Shown: in pieces, positions 26,739 through 35,339 of the stretch
How positions within the stretch are numbered: position 1 is the stretch's first letter
How the letters are laid out: each line of letters opens with the position of its first letter
Origin: Haliea sp.
GTDB lineage: Bacteria > Pseudomonadota > Gammaproteobacteria > Pseudomonadales > Halieaceae
Assembly: GCA_002692965.1 (NCBI GenBank)
Contig: NZNC01000015.1
Coordinates: 620,001 to 684,000 of the forward strand
Length of the DNA stretch: 64,000 nucleotides
Direction: 5' to 3'
The notes under the pieces: model-generated
Seen by the model: the letters and a program-made list of their open reading frames with translations, nothing else
Databases searched by the model: none
Told to the model about the DNA's origin: nothing
Made by a program: the position numbers and the translations under genes

Positions 26739-27653
26739 ATGCAGGCCGCGTCGCTCTACAACGATTTTTCCAGCCTGGCCGGCCTGCGTCTCGAGGCGCG
26801 CCGGGACGCTGATGCGACGCTCGAAGCCGTGGCTTCACAGTTCGAGGCACTGTTCCTGCAGAGCATGCTGAAGTCCATGCGCGAGGCGGTACCCCAGGGC
26901 GGCCTCTTCGACAGCCAGCGCATGCAGGGCTACCGCGAGATGCACGATCAGCAGCTGGCTCTCGACATGGCGCAACAGGGCGGAGTGGGGCTGGCGGAGT
27001 CGCTGGTTGAGCAGTTGCGCGCGGCGGGCCGGGTCGGCGGTGCCGATTCTGCCTCTGGTTCCGCACAGGCTGGCGAGGGCCTGAACATGCCCCAGTGGGG
27101 CAGTATCGCCGCGCCGCGTCTGGTGCGCCCGGCAGAGTGGGCGCCCGCCGGTCAGTCAGACTTTGTGCGCGATTTGCTGCCGCACGCGGAGCGGGCGGCG
27201 GAGCGACTCGGCGTGCCGGCCGGCTGGTTGGTGGCGCAGGCAGCCCTCGAGACGGGGTGGGGGCAGCACACCCTCAAGCGGGGGGAGGCGAGCAGCTTCA
27301 ATGTGTTCAATATCAAGGCCAACGCGCACTGGCGGGGTCCGGTAGCCGAGGTCACCGCGCTTGAGTATGTGGAGGGCGCACCGGTCCTGCAGCGCTCGCG
27401 TTTCCGCGCCTACCCGTCCCTGGCCGAGGCCTTCGATGACTACGCCGCCCTGATAGCGGGCTCCGGACGCTACCAGGACGCCCTGTCGCGAGCCCCCGAT
27501 GGCGCGGGCTATGTGCGTGGGCTGCAGGCCGCGGGTTACGCTACCGACCCGGCCTACGCCGACAAGATCATTGCCCTGGCCCGGGGGGCTGGGCTGGACG
27601 GCGCCCATGTGGCGCTAAACAGATCGGCGGATCGGCCGCTAACCTCCTCATGA
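26739..27653 (+). CDS. flgJ: FlgJ, rod scaffold with muramidase domain
   Basis: FlgJ is a rod cap that also cuts peptidoglycan to let the rod through. It has 304 residues. The N-terminal rod-cap domain (about 1-85) has ASQFEALFLQSMLKSMREAV. The C-terminal glucosaminidase domain (about 145-290) has QAALETGWGQ with the catalytic Glu and FNIKAN. It is thus the fused two-domain form usual in gammaproteobacteria. Two bases separate it from flgI. Confidence 0.96.
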   Translation: MQAASLYNDFSSLAGLRLEARRDADATLEAVASQFEALFLQSMLKSMREAVPQGGLFDSQRMQGYREMHDQQLALDMAQQGGVGLAESLVEQLRAAGRVGGADSASGSAQAGEGLNMPQWGSIAAPRLVRPAEWAPAGQSDFVRDLLPHAERAAERLGVPAGWLVAQAALETGWGQHTLKRGEASSFNVFNIKANAHWRGPVAEVTALEYVEGAPVLQRSRFRAYPSLAEAFDDYAALIAGSGRYQDALSRAPDGAGYVRGLQAAGYATDPAYADKIIALARGAGLDGAHVALNRSADRPLTSS

Positions 27654-27693
27654 GACGTTCCGCTTCCTTCCTCTGTTCCGGTCGAGGTGCCCC

Positions 27694-29607
27694 GTGGCTG
27701 ACCTGTTGAATATTGGTGCCTCCGCCTTGCTGTCCCTGCAGCGGGCGATCAGCACCACCGGGAACAATATCGCCAACGCCAACACCCCCGGCTATACCCG
27801 CCAGGACGTATTGTTTGCCGCCACGCCCGCTGAACGGCAGGGCGACAGCTACCTGGGTACCGGGGTGCGTATCGACGCCGTGCGTCGCAACTTCGACCAA
27901 TTTCTCGCCAGTGACGTACAGAGCCGTACATCGGCCAGCAGCGGGCTCAACCTGCTGAGTGACTTCAGTGCGCGGCTGGATGCGCTGCTCGGCGATGCCG
28001 ATGTCGGTATTTCGCCGGCGCTCAATGACCTCTTCGGTGCCCTCGAGGGCGTGGCCAGCGATCCTGCATCGCTGCCCGCTCGCCAGGTGCTGCTGGGAGA
28101 AGCGGAGGTGCTGGCCCAGCGCATACAGGGCCTGGACCGGCGGCTGTCCGATTTCGGCGCGGAGATCGGTACCCGCCTGGAGGCCGGGGTACGCGAAATC
28201 AATACGTTGGCTGCCAATGTCGCATCACTCAACGAACAGATTTCCCTCGGGGTTGCGACCACGGGCTCGGCATCCAGCGGGCTGCTGGACAGCCGCGATC
28301 GCGCCCTGGAAGAGCTCTCGTCGCTGGTGGGGGTCACCGTAGTACCGCGCAATGATGGTGCGGTCAATGTCATGATCGGAAATGGTCAGTCCCTGGTGGT
28401 GGGCAGTGATGTGACCGAGCTTGCCATCAGCCGCGATCCCACTGATGCCACGCGGCTCAATGTGGTACTGGCCGACGCGCCGGCCCAGGGCCCGATCGAT
28501 CGCTTTATCAGCGGCGGTGAGCTGGGCGCTGCCCTGAGCTTCCGCGGCGGGGTACTGGACTCGGCGCGCCGGGAGCTGGGCGTGCTGGCGACAGGCCTGG
28601 CGATGACATTCAACTCCCAGCATCGCGCAGGAGTCGATCTCCAGGGGCAGATGGGGGGTGACTTTTTTGCACCACCGGAGCCCGTCGTGCTGCCCGCTGG
28701 CAGCAACAGTGCCGGGGTTACCTTGACGGCTGAGCTGGTGGATGCCGCGGCACTCACGGGAGCGGATTATCGGCTGGATTACGATGGCAGCCAGTGGACT
28801 TTGCGCAACCAGCAAACCGGCGCGTCACAGGCGCTGCCAAGTGGCAGTAGCGTGGTCGACGGCGTACGCTTCGACCTGCCCGGTGCAGCGGTGGCCGGGG
28901 ACAGCTTTCTGGTGCAGCCAACTGCACAGGCGGCCAGCCGCTTTGGCCTGGCGCTGTCGTCACCCGCGGGGATCGCCGTGGCCGGGCCATTGCAGGTCGC
29001 CGCTGACCCGGCAAATCTCGGCAGCGCGAACCTGGGCCCGGTGAGTGCGGGGGCCAGTGCCGCCTTGCCTCTGGGCTCCCCTGTGGTGCTCACCTTCGAT
29101 CCGGACGCACTGGGGCCAGGCCTGCCTGGCTACCAGGTCAGTGGTGCCGCGGGCGGGCCGCTGGCCTACGATCCGGCGGTGGATGCCGCAGGCAAGGTGG
29201 TGAGTCTCGGCGATCTGCAGTTTCGATTGTCGGGTGAGCCGGTTGCGGGCGACAGCTTCAGTCTGCGGGATACGCCCGCCGGCAGCAGTGACAACCGCAA
29301 CGGGCTGGCCCTCGCCGAGTTGCAGGCGGCGCCGACACTCGCCGGCGGTACAGCCAGTTACCAGGACGCCTACAGCACCCTGGTATCCGGGGTCGCGGTT
29401 GCCAGTCGGCAGGCACAAAGCGAAGCGGATACTGCGTCGGTGATGCTCGCGCAATCCGTCAGTGCCCGGGAGAGTGTGCAGGGCGTGAACCTGGACGAGG
29501 AGGCGGCCAACCTCCTGCGTTACCAGCAGGCCTACCAGGCAGCGGCACAGGTGATCGCGGTTGCCGACACGCTGTTCCAGACACTGCTCGCGGCCACCCG
29601 GCGATAG
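27694..29607 (+). CDS. flgK: FlgK, hook-filament junction protein 1
   Basis: FlgK joins hook and filament. The 637-residue protein starts at a GTG (27694), giving MADLLNIGASALLSLQRAIS, then NNIANANTPGYTRQDVLFA. The C-terminus has VNLDEEAANLLRYQQAYQAA, the usual D0 helix. The centre is a long variable domain. Export depends on FlgN, encoded at the other end of the flg block. Confidence 0.97.
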   Translation: MADLLNIGASALLSLQRAISTTGNNIANANTPGYTRQDVLFAATPAERQGDSYLGTGVRIDAVRRNFDQFLASDVQSRTSASSGLNLLSDFSARLDALLGDADVGISPALNDLFGALEGVASDPASLPARQVLLGEAEVLAQRIQGLDRRLSDFGAEIGTRLEAGVREINTLAANVASLNEQISLGVATTGSASSGLLDSRDRALEELSSLVGVTVVPRNDGAVNVMIGNGQSLVVGSDVTELAISRDPTDATRLNVVLADAPAQGPIDRFISGGELGAALSFRGGVLDSARRELGVLATGLAMTFNSQHRAGVDLQGQMGGDFFAPPEPVVLPAGSNSAGVTLTAELVDAAALTGADYRLDYDGSQWTLRNQQTGASQALPSGSSVVDGVRFDLPGAAVAGDSFLVQPTAQAASRFGLALSSPAGIAVAGPLQVAADPANLGSANLGPVSAGASAALPLGSPVVLTFDPDALGPGLPGYQVSGAAGGPLAYDPAVDAAGKVVSLGDLQFRLSGEPVAGDSFSLRDTPAGSSDNRNGLALAELQAAPTLAGGTASYQDAYSTLVSGVAVASRQAQSEADTASVMLAQSVSARESVQGVNLDEEAANLLRYQQAYQAAAQVIAVADTLFQTLLAATRR

Positions 29608-29622
29608 CGGAGGCGGACAGAC

Positions 29623-30825
29623 ATGCGGATATCCACGTCACAGATCTTTCAACAGGGCATCAGCGCAATCCTGGAGCAGCAGGCCCAGCTGCAGACCACC
29701 CAGCGGCAGCTGGCCACCGGCCTGCGCGTTACCACGCCCGCGGATGACCCGGTGGCCGCGGTGCAGATTCTGGATCTCTCCACTGGGCTCTCCCGTCTCG
29801 ACCGCTACCAGCGCAATGCCGAGCTCGCCATGGGAGCGCTGGCCCGCGAGGAAACTGTCGTACAGGACGCGGTCGATGTCATTCAGCGGGTTCGCGAGCT
29901 ACTGCTGCAGGCAAACAACGCCACCCAGACGGCCGAGACTCGGTCCTCGACCGCCGATGAATTGCGCGGGCTGCGCGAGCGGCTCCTGTCCCTGGCCAAC
30001 ACCCGCGACGCATCCGGTGAGTACCTGTTTGCCGGGTACGATTCGAGCAGGCAGCCCTTCGTGGAAAACCCCGGCGGAGTGGTGTTCCGTGGCGATGAAG
30101 GCGGGCGCGAACTCGCAGTGGCCGACGGCGTGCAGGTAGCCATCAGGGCCAGCGGGCGGGAATTGTTCATGGCCGTGCCGGTCGGCAACGGCAGCTTTGC
30201 GGTCGCGGCCGATGCCGGCAACACCGGTACCGCAGTGCTCAACAGCAGCAGTACCGGCTCCGATTACCAGCGGGATACCTATACGCTGACTTTCACTCAG
30301 GCGACGCCGGCAGATCCACTGACTTACAGCGTCGTCGACGGTGCCGGCAGCACGGTAGCCTCGGGCAACTACACGGCGTCATCGGAAATTGCCTTCAACG
30401 GTGCGCGCCTCAGCTTTACCGGGCAGCCGGCTGACGGAGACAGCTTTAGCGTGGGCCCGGCCTCCCGCGAGAGCATTTTCGCCGCCCTGGACGGGGTGAT
30501 CGCCGGTCTCGAAGGGGTGGCGGATACGCCGGCTTCGCGGGCTTCGCTGAATACTCTGCTGGCCGGTGGACTGGGTACGGTGGACGGGGCGCTAGGCAAC
30601 TTCCTGGAGCGGCAGACCGACCTGGGCAGTCGCATGGCCCAGGTGGAGTCGGTGGCCGCGAGTAATGAGTCTTTTGCCCTGGGGCTGCAGACCACCCTCT
30701 CTGAAGTGCGCGATCTCGACTACGCCGAGGCAATCAGCCGCTTGCAGCAGCAGTTGACGACCCTTGAGGCAGCCCAGCGCAGCTATGTGGCGCTACAGGG
30801 GCTTTCGCTTTTCGACTACCTCTGA
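29623..30825 (+). CDS. flgL: FlgL, hook-filament junction protein 3
   Basis: FlgL is the second junction protein, below the filament. It has 400 residues, with MRISTSQIFQQGISAILEQQ, the flagellin-like RQLATGLRVTTPADDPVAAV block, and a C-terminal D0 helix (AISRLQQQLTTLEAAQRSYV). It follows flgK by 15 bases and closes the flg operon. Confidence 0.97.
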   Translation: MRISTSQIFQQGISAILEQQAQLQTTQRQLATGLRVTTPADDPVAAVQILDLSTGLSRLDRYQRNAELAMGALAREETVVQDAVDVIQRVRELLLQANNATQTAETRSSTADELRGLRERLLSLANTRDASGEYLFAGYDSSRQPFVENPGGVVFRGDEGGRELAVADGVQVAIRASGRELFMAVPVGNGSFAVAADAGNTGTAVLNSSSTGSDYQRDTYTLTFTQATPADPLTYSVVDGAGSTVASGNYTASSEIAFNGARLSFTGQPADGDSFSVGPASRESIFAALDGVIAGLEGVADTPASRASLNTLLAGGLGTVDGALGNFLERQTDLGSRMAQVESVAASNESFALGLQTTLSEVRDLDYAEAISRLQQQLTTLEAAQRSYVALQGLSLFDYL

Positions 30826-30858
30826 CACTCCTCTCCCTTCGGCACACGGGTTTTTGCT

Positions 30859-30876
30859 GCGCGGTGCCCACCGCGC
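30859..30876 (+). terminator. Strong hairpin after flgL
   Basis: GCGCGGTG and CACCGCGC are perfect eight-base inverted repeats two bases apart (a seven-pair stem with a four-base loop in practice), 33 bases after the flgL stop. A T-run lies before rather than after it on the plus strand. It likely separates the flg operon from fliC. Confidence 0.45.
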
Positions 30877-30920
30877 CGTGGCGCCCCTGCCGCGCGCGCC
30901 CTGGTGGCTGAAAATTTTTC

Positions 30921-30947
30921 TAAAGTTCTGTTCGCACTGGTCGCTAA
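30921..30947 (+). promoter_or_regulatory. Sigma28 (FliA) promoter for fliC
   Basis: TAAAGTTC, 11 bases, GTCGCTAA: 7/8 and 6/8 to the sigma28 consensus with exact spacing, and an AT-rich tract just upstream. It lies about 93 bases before the fliC ATG, giving a leader of about 90 bases. Confidence 0.9.
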
Positions 30948-31040
30948 CACTGATGGAACAGTTGGCAGGGCACGGCCCCGCCGGGAACAGCCCGCCCGGG
31001 CGACCCGCCTGATGGCGCGACACAGAAGGACGAAGAGACC

Positions 31041-32477
31041 ATGCCACAGATCATCAACACCAACATTCTCTCGCTCACCGCACAGCGGAATCTGAATAGC
31101 ACACAGAATGATGTCGCCACCGCGCTGCAGCGCCTGTCCTCCGGCCTGCGTATCAACAGCGCCAAGGACGACGCGGCCGGCCTGGCCATCTCCGAGCGCT
31201 TCACCGCGCAGATTCGCGGCCTGAACCAGGCTGTGCGCAATGCCAATGACGGCATCTCCCTGGCCCAGACCGGCGAGGGCGCCCTGGCCGAGGTGACCAA
31301 CAACCTGCAGCGCATCCGCGAGCTGGCGGTACAGTCGGCCAACGCCACCAACAACAGCTCCGACCGCGCGGCCCTGGATGCCGAAGCGCAGCAGCTGATC
31401 GCGGAGATCGACCGCGTCGCGACCCAGACCAACTTCAACGGCGTCAAGCTGCTGGACGGCAGCTTCTCTTCCCAGCAGTTCCAGGTCGGCGCCAATGTCG
31501 GCGATACCATCAACCTGAGCGCCGTAGTGAATGCCACGGCGCTGGGGCTGGGGCTGGATACCGGTGGCTCCAATACCGTGAGCCAGTCTGTCACGGGTGC
31601 CACCAGCGCGCTGTCTGCTGGTGACCTGACCTTGAACGGCACCGATGTCGGGTCTGCCGCCGCTGGTGTGACGGCCCTGGCTACCGCCATCAACGACGCC
31701 AGCGTGAGTGGTGTCAGTGCCACGGCGACCAGTGGCAGCTATACGGTGGATTACTCTGATACGCGCGTTCTTGCCGATGGCTCAACCAGTGGCAGCGAAG
31801 ACACGCTCACCTTTGACATTGTGACCGAAGCAGGAACCGATACGATTACCATCACCGCAGGTGCGGATGATGACGAAGTGACACTCACCGAGTTGGTAAG
31901 TGCGATCAATGCCAGCGGGGCCACTGCCAACACCGGCGTAACGGCCTCTGAATCGGGTACCGACCTTGTTCTTACCGACGCAACGGGTTCCAGCGTAACA
32001 GTCAACAATTTCGCTGTGTCTGCAGGCGGCTCAGGGGATAGCGGCTCCGCGACACTTGAAGGCGGTAGTTCTGTCGAGGGTGGGCTGACACTCACTTCGA
32101 CTGAGGACCTGACCATTGCCGGCAACAACGTTGCTGCGGCTGGCCTGACCGCCGGCAGCTTCTTCGCCACCAGCAACATCAACCTGCTGAGCGTGGGTAA
32201 CTCCAATACTGCCATTACCACCATTGACGCCGCGCTGACCTCGATCAACGCCGCGCGCGCCGACCTGGGTGCGGTACAGAACCGCTTCGAGTCGGTGGTG
32301 GCGTCCCTGCAGACCCAGGCGGAAAACCTGGACGCCTCGCGCTCGCGGATCCGCGATGCCGACTTCGCGGCCGAGACCGCGGCGCTGACCCGTGCCCAGA
32401 TCCTGCAGCAGGCGGGTATCTCGGTACTGGCCCAGGCCAATGCTCAGCCCCAGAGTGTGCTGGCGCTGCTGCAGTAA
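31041..32477 (+). CDS. fliC: Flagellin
   Basis: FliC is the filament subunit. The 478-residue protein has conserved D0/D1 ends: MPQIINTNILSLTAQRNLN to about residue 160, and NAARADLGAVQNRFESVVAS to the ALLQ terminus. The centre (about 165-380) is Thr/Ser/Gly-rich with flagellin-IN-type repeats such as LTLNGTDVGSAAAGVTALAT, and has lower GC than its neighbours, as exposed flagellin domains often do. It has its own sigma28 promoter and is the only flagellin gene in the window. Confidence 0.98.
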   Translation: MPQIINTNILSLTAQRNLNSTQNDVATALQRLSSGLRINSAKDDAAGLAISERFTAQIRGLNQAVRNANDGISLAQTGEGALAEVTNNLQRIRELAVQSANATNNSSDRAALDAEAQQLIAEIDRVATQTNFNGVKLLDGSFSSQQFQVGANVGDTINLSAVVNATALGLGLDTGGSNTVSQSVTGATSALSAGDLTLNGTDVGSAAAGVTALATAINDASVSGVSATATSGSYTVDYSDTRVLADGSTSGSEDTLTFDIVTEAGTDTITITAGADDDEVTLTELVSAINASGATANTGVTASESGTDLVLTDATGSSVTVNNFAVSAGGSGDSGSATLEGGSSVEGGLTLTSTEDLTIAGNNVAAAGLTAGSFFATSNINLLSVGNSNTAITTIDAALTSINAARADLGAVQNRFESVVASLQTQAENLDASRSRIRDADFAAETAALTRAQILQQAGISVLAQANAQPQSVLALLQ

Positions 32478-32492
32478 GCGCAACCGGTCGGT

Positions 32493-32521
32493 TGGAGTCA
32501 GGGCTCGCGTGACTGACTCCA
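32493..32521 (+). terminator. Hairpin after fliC
   Basis: TGGAGTCAG and CTGACTCCA form a nine-base-pair stem with an 11-base loop, 15 bases after the fliC stop. No U-run follows. It probably stabilises the abundant fliC transcript and lowers read-through into flaG. Confidence 0.55.
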
Positions 32522-32546
32522 GCCCCCGCTGACGAGACAACGAGCG

Positions 32547-32954
32547 ATGGCAAGCCCTGTCAACAACTCGAACAGCCCCCAGAGTGTCGCCCCCTTGCCC
32601 CGGCGCGAACCCGCACAGGCCGCGCCGGCGCGGCAAGCCGAGGCCGAGGGCGGCAAAGTGCTGCCGGCTGCCGCGCAGGAAACCGGTGCCGCCGCGCCCC
32701 CGGCCTCTGCACAGCTGGAGCAGGCGGTAGTCACCCTGGAAACCTACTTCCAGAGTGTCAGCCGTTCCCTGAGGATCTCCGTCGACGACGAAGCGGGCAC
32801 CACCGTAATTACCGTAGTGGACCAGGCCACCGATGAAGTCGTGCGTCAGATACCCAGCGAGGAAGTGCTGGCCCTGGCCCGTTTCATGGCAGAGCAGCTG
32901 GCCTCCCTTGAGGGTGAGTCGACCCGCGGACTGTTGTTCGACGGTCAGGGCTGA
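32547..32954 (+). CDS. flaG: FlaG family protein
   Basis: A 135-residue protein: a disordered Pro/Ala-rich N-terminal half, then the FlaG domain (about 55-120) with LRISVDDEAGTTVITVVDQA and EVVRQIPSEEVLALARFM. FlaG proteins lie beside fliC and fliD in Pseudomonas and Vibrio and affect filament length; the mechanism is not clear. It lies 69 bases after fliC. Confidence 0.9.
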   Translation: MASPVNNSNSPQSVAPLPRREPAQAAPARQAEAEGGKVLPAAAQETGAAAPPASAQLEQAVVTLETYFQSVSRSLRISVDDEAGTTVITVVDQATDEVVRQIPSEEVLALARFMAEQLASLEGESTRGLLFDGQG

Positions 32955-33003
32955 CTGGCTCGTGGCCTGCATCGCGCTGGCTCCGGCGTGGCCTCCTTCT
33001 TGT

Positions 33004-33020
33004 TGGCACCACATTTGCTT
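33004..33020 (+). promoter_or_regulatory. Sigma54 promoter for fliD-fliS-fliT
   Basis: TTGGCACCACATTTGCT matches the consensus TGGCAC-N5-TTGCT at every position. It is 47 bases before the fliD ATG. Confidence 0.9.
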
Positions 33021-33066
33021 GATTCGCATCTCGATAGGCTCCACTGGCGCGAGGTGAAGATCTGAC

Positions 33067-34524
33067 ATGGTATCTGTGACCGGAATTGGCTCAGGGCTGG
33101 ATATCGACAGCCTGGTGTCTCAGTTGGTGGCGGCGGAGCGGGCGCCGCAGGAGAATCGCCTGTTGCGGCGCGAGGCCGCGGTGACCAGTGAGCTGTCGGC
33201 GTTTGGTGCCCTGAAGGGCGCGCTGGGCTCTGTGCAAGGTGCACTGGAAGCCCTGACCCAGCCAGCGACATTTGTCGGTCGCAGCGTAAAATCCAGTGAC
33301 TCGGCAGCAGTTGCCGCCACGGTCAGCGCAGAAGCGGCCCCGGGCAGTTATCGCGTCACGGTGGCGAATCTTGCCAGCGCCCAGTCCCTGGCCTCGGAGG
33401 CTTTTGCAGACAGCGACGCCCCGGTCGGCGAGGGGCAACTGACCTTTCGTTTCGGCAGTCTGGTGACCAGTGGCAGCGGCGCGGCGCAGAGCGTGGACAG
33501 TTTTTCACCGGATGCAGCGCGCGACCCGCTTACCCTGACTGTCGATAGCAGCAACAACAGCCTCGCCGGTATCCGCGATGCCATCAATGCCCTAGAGGCC
33601 GGGGTCACGGCGACGATCGTCAACGATGCCGGTGGGGCGCGCCTGCTCTTCAGCAGTGATGATACCGGTGTCGGCAACGGCTTCGTGGTCGAAGTCAGTG
33701 ACTCGGGGGATGGCCAGAACGGCGATTCGTCCGGCCTGTCCCGGCTTGCTTTCAACACCGCTGCCAGCAACCTGGAGCAGACCGTAGCCGGTGATGACGC
33801 GCGTTTTACGCTCAATGGGCTGTCCCTGAGCAGCGCCGGCAACCAGGTGAACAACGTGGTGGACGGCTTGAGCCTGCAGCTGAAGTCCGAGGTGGCAACA
33901 CCGGTCACGGTGGATGTCAGCCGCAATCGCGCCGCCGTGACCCAGGCCATTGACCGCTTCGTCAACGCCTACAACCAGTTTGTCGGCGTTGCGGGTAACC
34001 TGACCCGATACGACCCGGAGAGTGGCCGGGCCGGTGCCCTGCAGGGTGATTTCTCGGCGCGGGCTGTCACCAGCCAGTTGCGCAGCGCTCTGCAGCGCGA
34101 GGTGGGGCTCACCGGGGAGGGGGTCAATTCGCTGCTCGAGCTGGGTATTCAGACCGCGGTTGACGGTACGCTGTCGGTCGATCGCGAACAACTGAACCGT
34201 GTGCTGGATGCCGAGCCGACGCGAGTGGCAAATCTGTTCTCCGACAGTAATCAGGGATTGGCGCCTGCCCTGGACCAACTGGTGGCCGGCTTTCTCGGTG
34301 ATACCGGGTTGCTGACGACCCGCACCGACAGTCTCAGTCAGCGCATCCAGTCCATCGAAGCCGGTCGCGAAAGCCTCAACCGGCGCATGGAGTCGGTGGA
34401 GCAGCGTTACTTGCGCCAGTTCAACGCACTGGACTCCCTGCTCGCGGAATTGCAGTCCACGGGTGATTTTCTGAATCGTCAGCTGGCCAGCATCCCGCTG
34501 CCCGGCAACTCTTCCAACAACTAG
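33067..34524 (+). CDS. fliD: FliD, filament cap protein
   Basis: FliD caps the filament and folds incoming flagellin. The 485-residue protein starts SVTGIGSGLDIDSLVSQLVA, the FliD N-terminal signature, and carries a C-terminal domain with AVTQAIDRFVNAYNQFV and the coiled ends RMESVEQRYLRQFNALDSLL. It has its own sigma54 promoter and is followed by its chaperone-type genes fliS and fliT. Confidence 0.97.
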   Translation: MVSVTGIGSGLDIDSLVSQLVAAERAPQENRLLRREAAVTSELSAFGALKGALGSVQGALEALTQPATFVGRSVKSSDSAAVAATVSAEAAPGSYRVTVANLASAQSLASEAFADSDAPVGEGQLTFRFGSLVTSGSGAAQSVDSFSPDAARDPLTLTVDSSNNSLAGIRDAINALEAGVTATIVNDAGGARLLFSSDDTGVGNGFVVEVSDSGDGQNGDSSGLSRLAFNTAASNLEQTVAGDDARFTLNGLSLSSAGNQVNNVVDGLSLQLKSEVATPVTVDVSRNRAAVTQAIDRFVNAYNQFVGVAGNLTRYDPESGRAGALQGDFSARAVTSQLRSALQREVGLTGEGVNSLLELGIQTAVDGTLSVDREQLNRVLDAEPTRVANLFSDSNQGLAPALDQLVAGFLGDTGLLTTRTDSLSQRIQSIEAGRESLNRRMESVEQRYLRQFNALDSLLAELQSTGDFLNRQLASIPLPGNSSNN

Positions 34525-34533
34525 GATTTTCCG

Positions 34534-34923
34534 ATGAATGCACAACAGGCTCTCAGCGCATACCAGTCGGTGGGCACCCAGACCAGCGTCGTCGACGCCT
34601 CGCCAGCGCAACTCATCACACTGTTGATGGAGGGCGCCATGGATCGTCTGGCCAGTGCCAGGGGTGCCATGAGTCGCGGCGAGCGCGCGCGCCAGGGCGA
34701 GTTGATCGGCAAGACGATATCGATTGTCGACAACCTGCGTGCGTGCCTGGACCACGGTCAGGGGGGCGAGCTGGCAGGTAACCTGGAGAACCTGTATGTC
34801 TACATGACCCAGCGTCTGGTCGAGGCCAACAGTGCCTCGGATCCCGAAGTGCTGGAGGAGGTACGGGACCTGCTGGCCACCTTGCACCAGGGTTGGATTC
34901 AGCTGCCCGGGGCCGCGCGCTGA
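34534..34923 (+). CDS. fliS: FliS, flagellin chaperone
   Basis: A 129-residue helical protein with the FliS signature: AYQSVGTQTSVVDASPAQLITLLMEGA near the N-terminus, then GKTISIVDNLRACLDH and LYVYMTQRLVEANSASD. FliS binds the flagellin C-terminus and prevents early polymerisation. It starts nine bases after fliD. Confidence 0.97.
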   Translation: MNAQQALSAYQSVGTQTSVVDASPAQLITLLMEGAMDRLASARGAMSRGERARQGELIGKTISIVDNLRACLDHGQGGELAGNLENLYVYMTQRLVEANSASDPEVLEEVRDLLATLHQGWIQLPGAAR

Positions 34924-34931
34924 TTTCGGGC

Positions 34932-35303
34932 ATGCTGATTCCTTTTCCAGGCACTGCGTCGGATCAGGATGGTGATGTCGCGGCAGGCGGCTGTCATGCC
35001 CTGGCCCGGGCGCTGGAGTTGAGCCGGCACATGCTGTCCCTGGCGCACGAGGGTGACTGGGATGCCGTGGCTCGCTGTGAGTCGCAGCGCCGAAGTTACC
35101 TCGCGGTCGCCCTCGACGCGGGGCATGACACCCGCCACGGTGAGCTGATTGCGGATGCGCTGGCGGCGATTCTGCAGTTGAATGAAGAGCTGGTCAGCCT
35201 GCTGGGCGAGGCCCGTTTGCAGCTGAGCCGGGCTGGCAGCCAGCAGCGGCGCTCGCTGCGGGCGGTGGACACCTACGCCGCCAACGCCACACCATCGCGT
35301 TGA
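34932..35303 (+). CDS. fliT: FliT-like chaperone
   Basis: A 123-residue, mainly helical protein in the fliT position after fliS. The ATG at 34932 is preferred; an earlier TTG would overlap fliS. The core ARALELSRHMLSLAHEGDWD and CESQRRSYLA resemble the start of FliT proteins. The family is very divergent, so the call leans on position. FliT holds FliD and, in enterics, also affects the master regulator; here that second role cannot be assumed. Confidence 0.7.
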   Translation: MLIPFPGTASDQDGDVAAGGCHALARALELSRHMLSLAHEGDWDAVARCESQRRSYLAVALDAGHDTRHGELIADALAAILQLNEELVSLLGEARLQLSRAGSQQRRSLRAVDTYAANATPSR

Positions 35304-35312
35304 CCGGCTTCC

Positions 35313-35334
35313 GGGCGTCAAGGAGTTGACGCCC
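35313..35334 (+). promoter_or_regulatory. Hairpin with GGAG loop upstream of fleQ
   Basis: GGGCGTCAA and TTGACGCCC form a perfect nine-base-pair stem that displays GGAG as a four-base loop. It lies between the fliT stop and the fleQ ATG at 35340. GGA in a hairpin loop is the binding form of CsrA/RsmA. It could also be a fliT terminator, but no U-run follows. Confidence 0.5.
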
Positions 35335-35339
35335 CGCCG

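Noticed and set aside
31041-32477. Recent horizontal transfer of fliC based on its lower GC centre
   Set aside because: Only the surface-exposed middle differs; the ends match the neighbours in composition and the promoter matches that of flgM.
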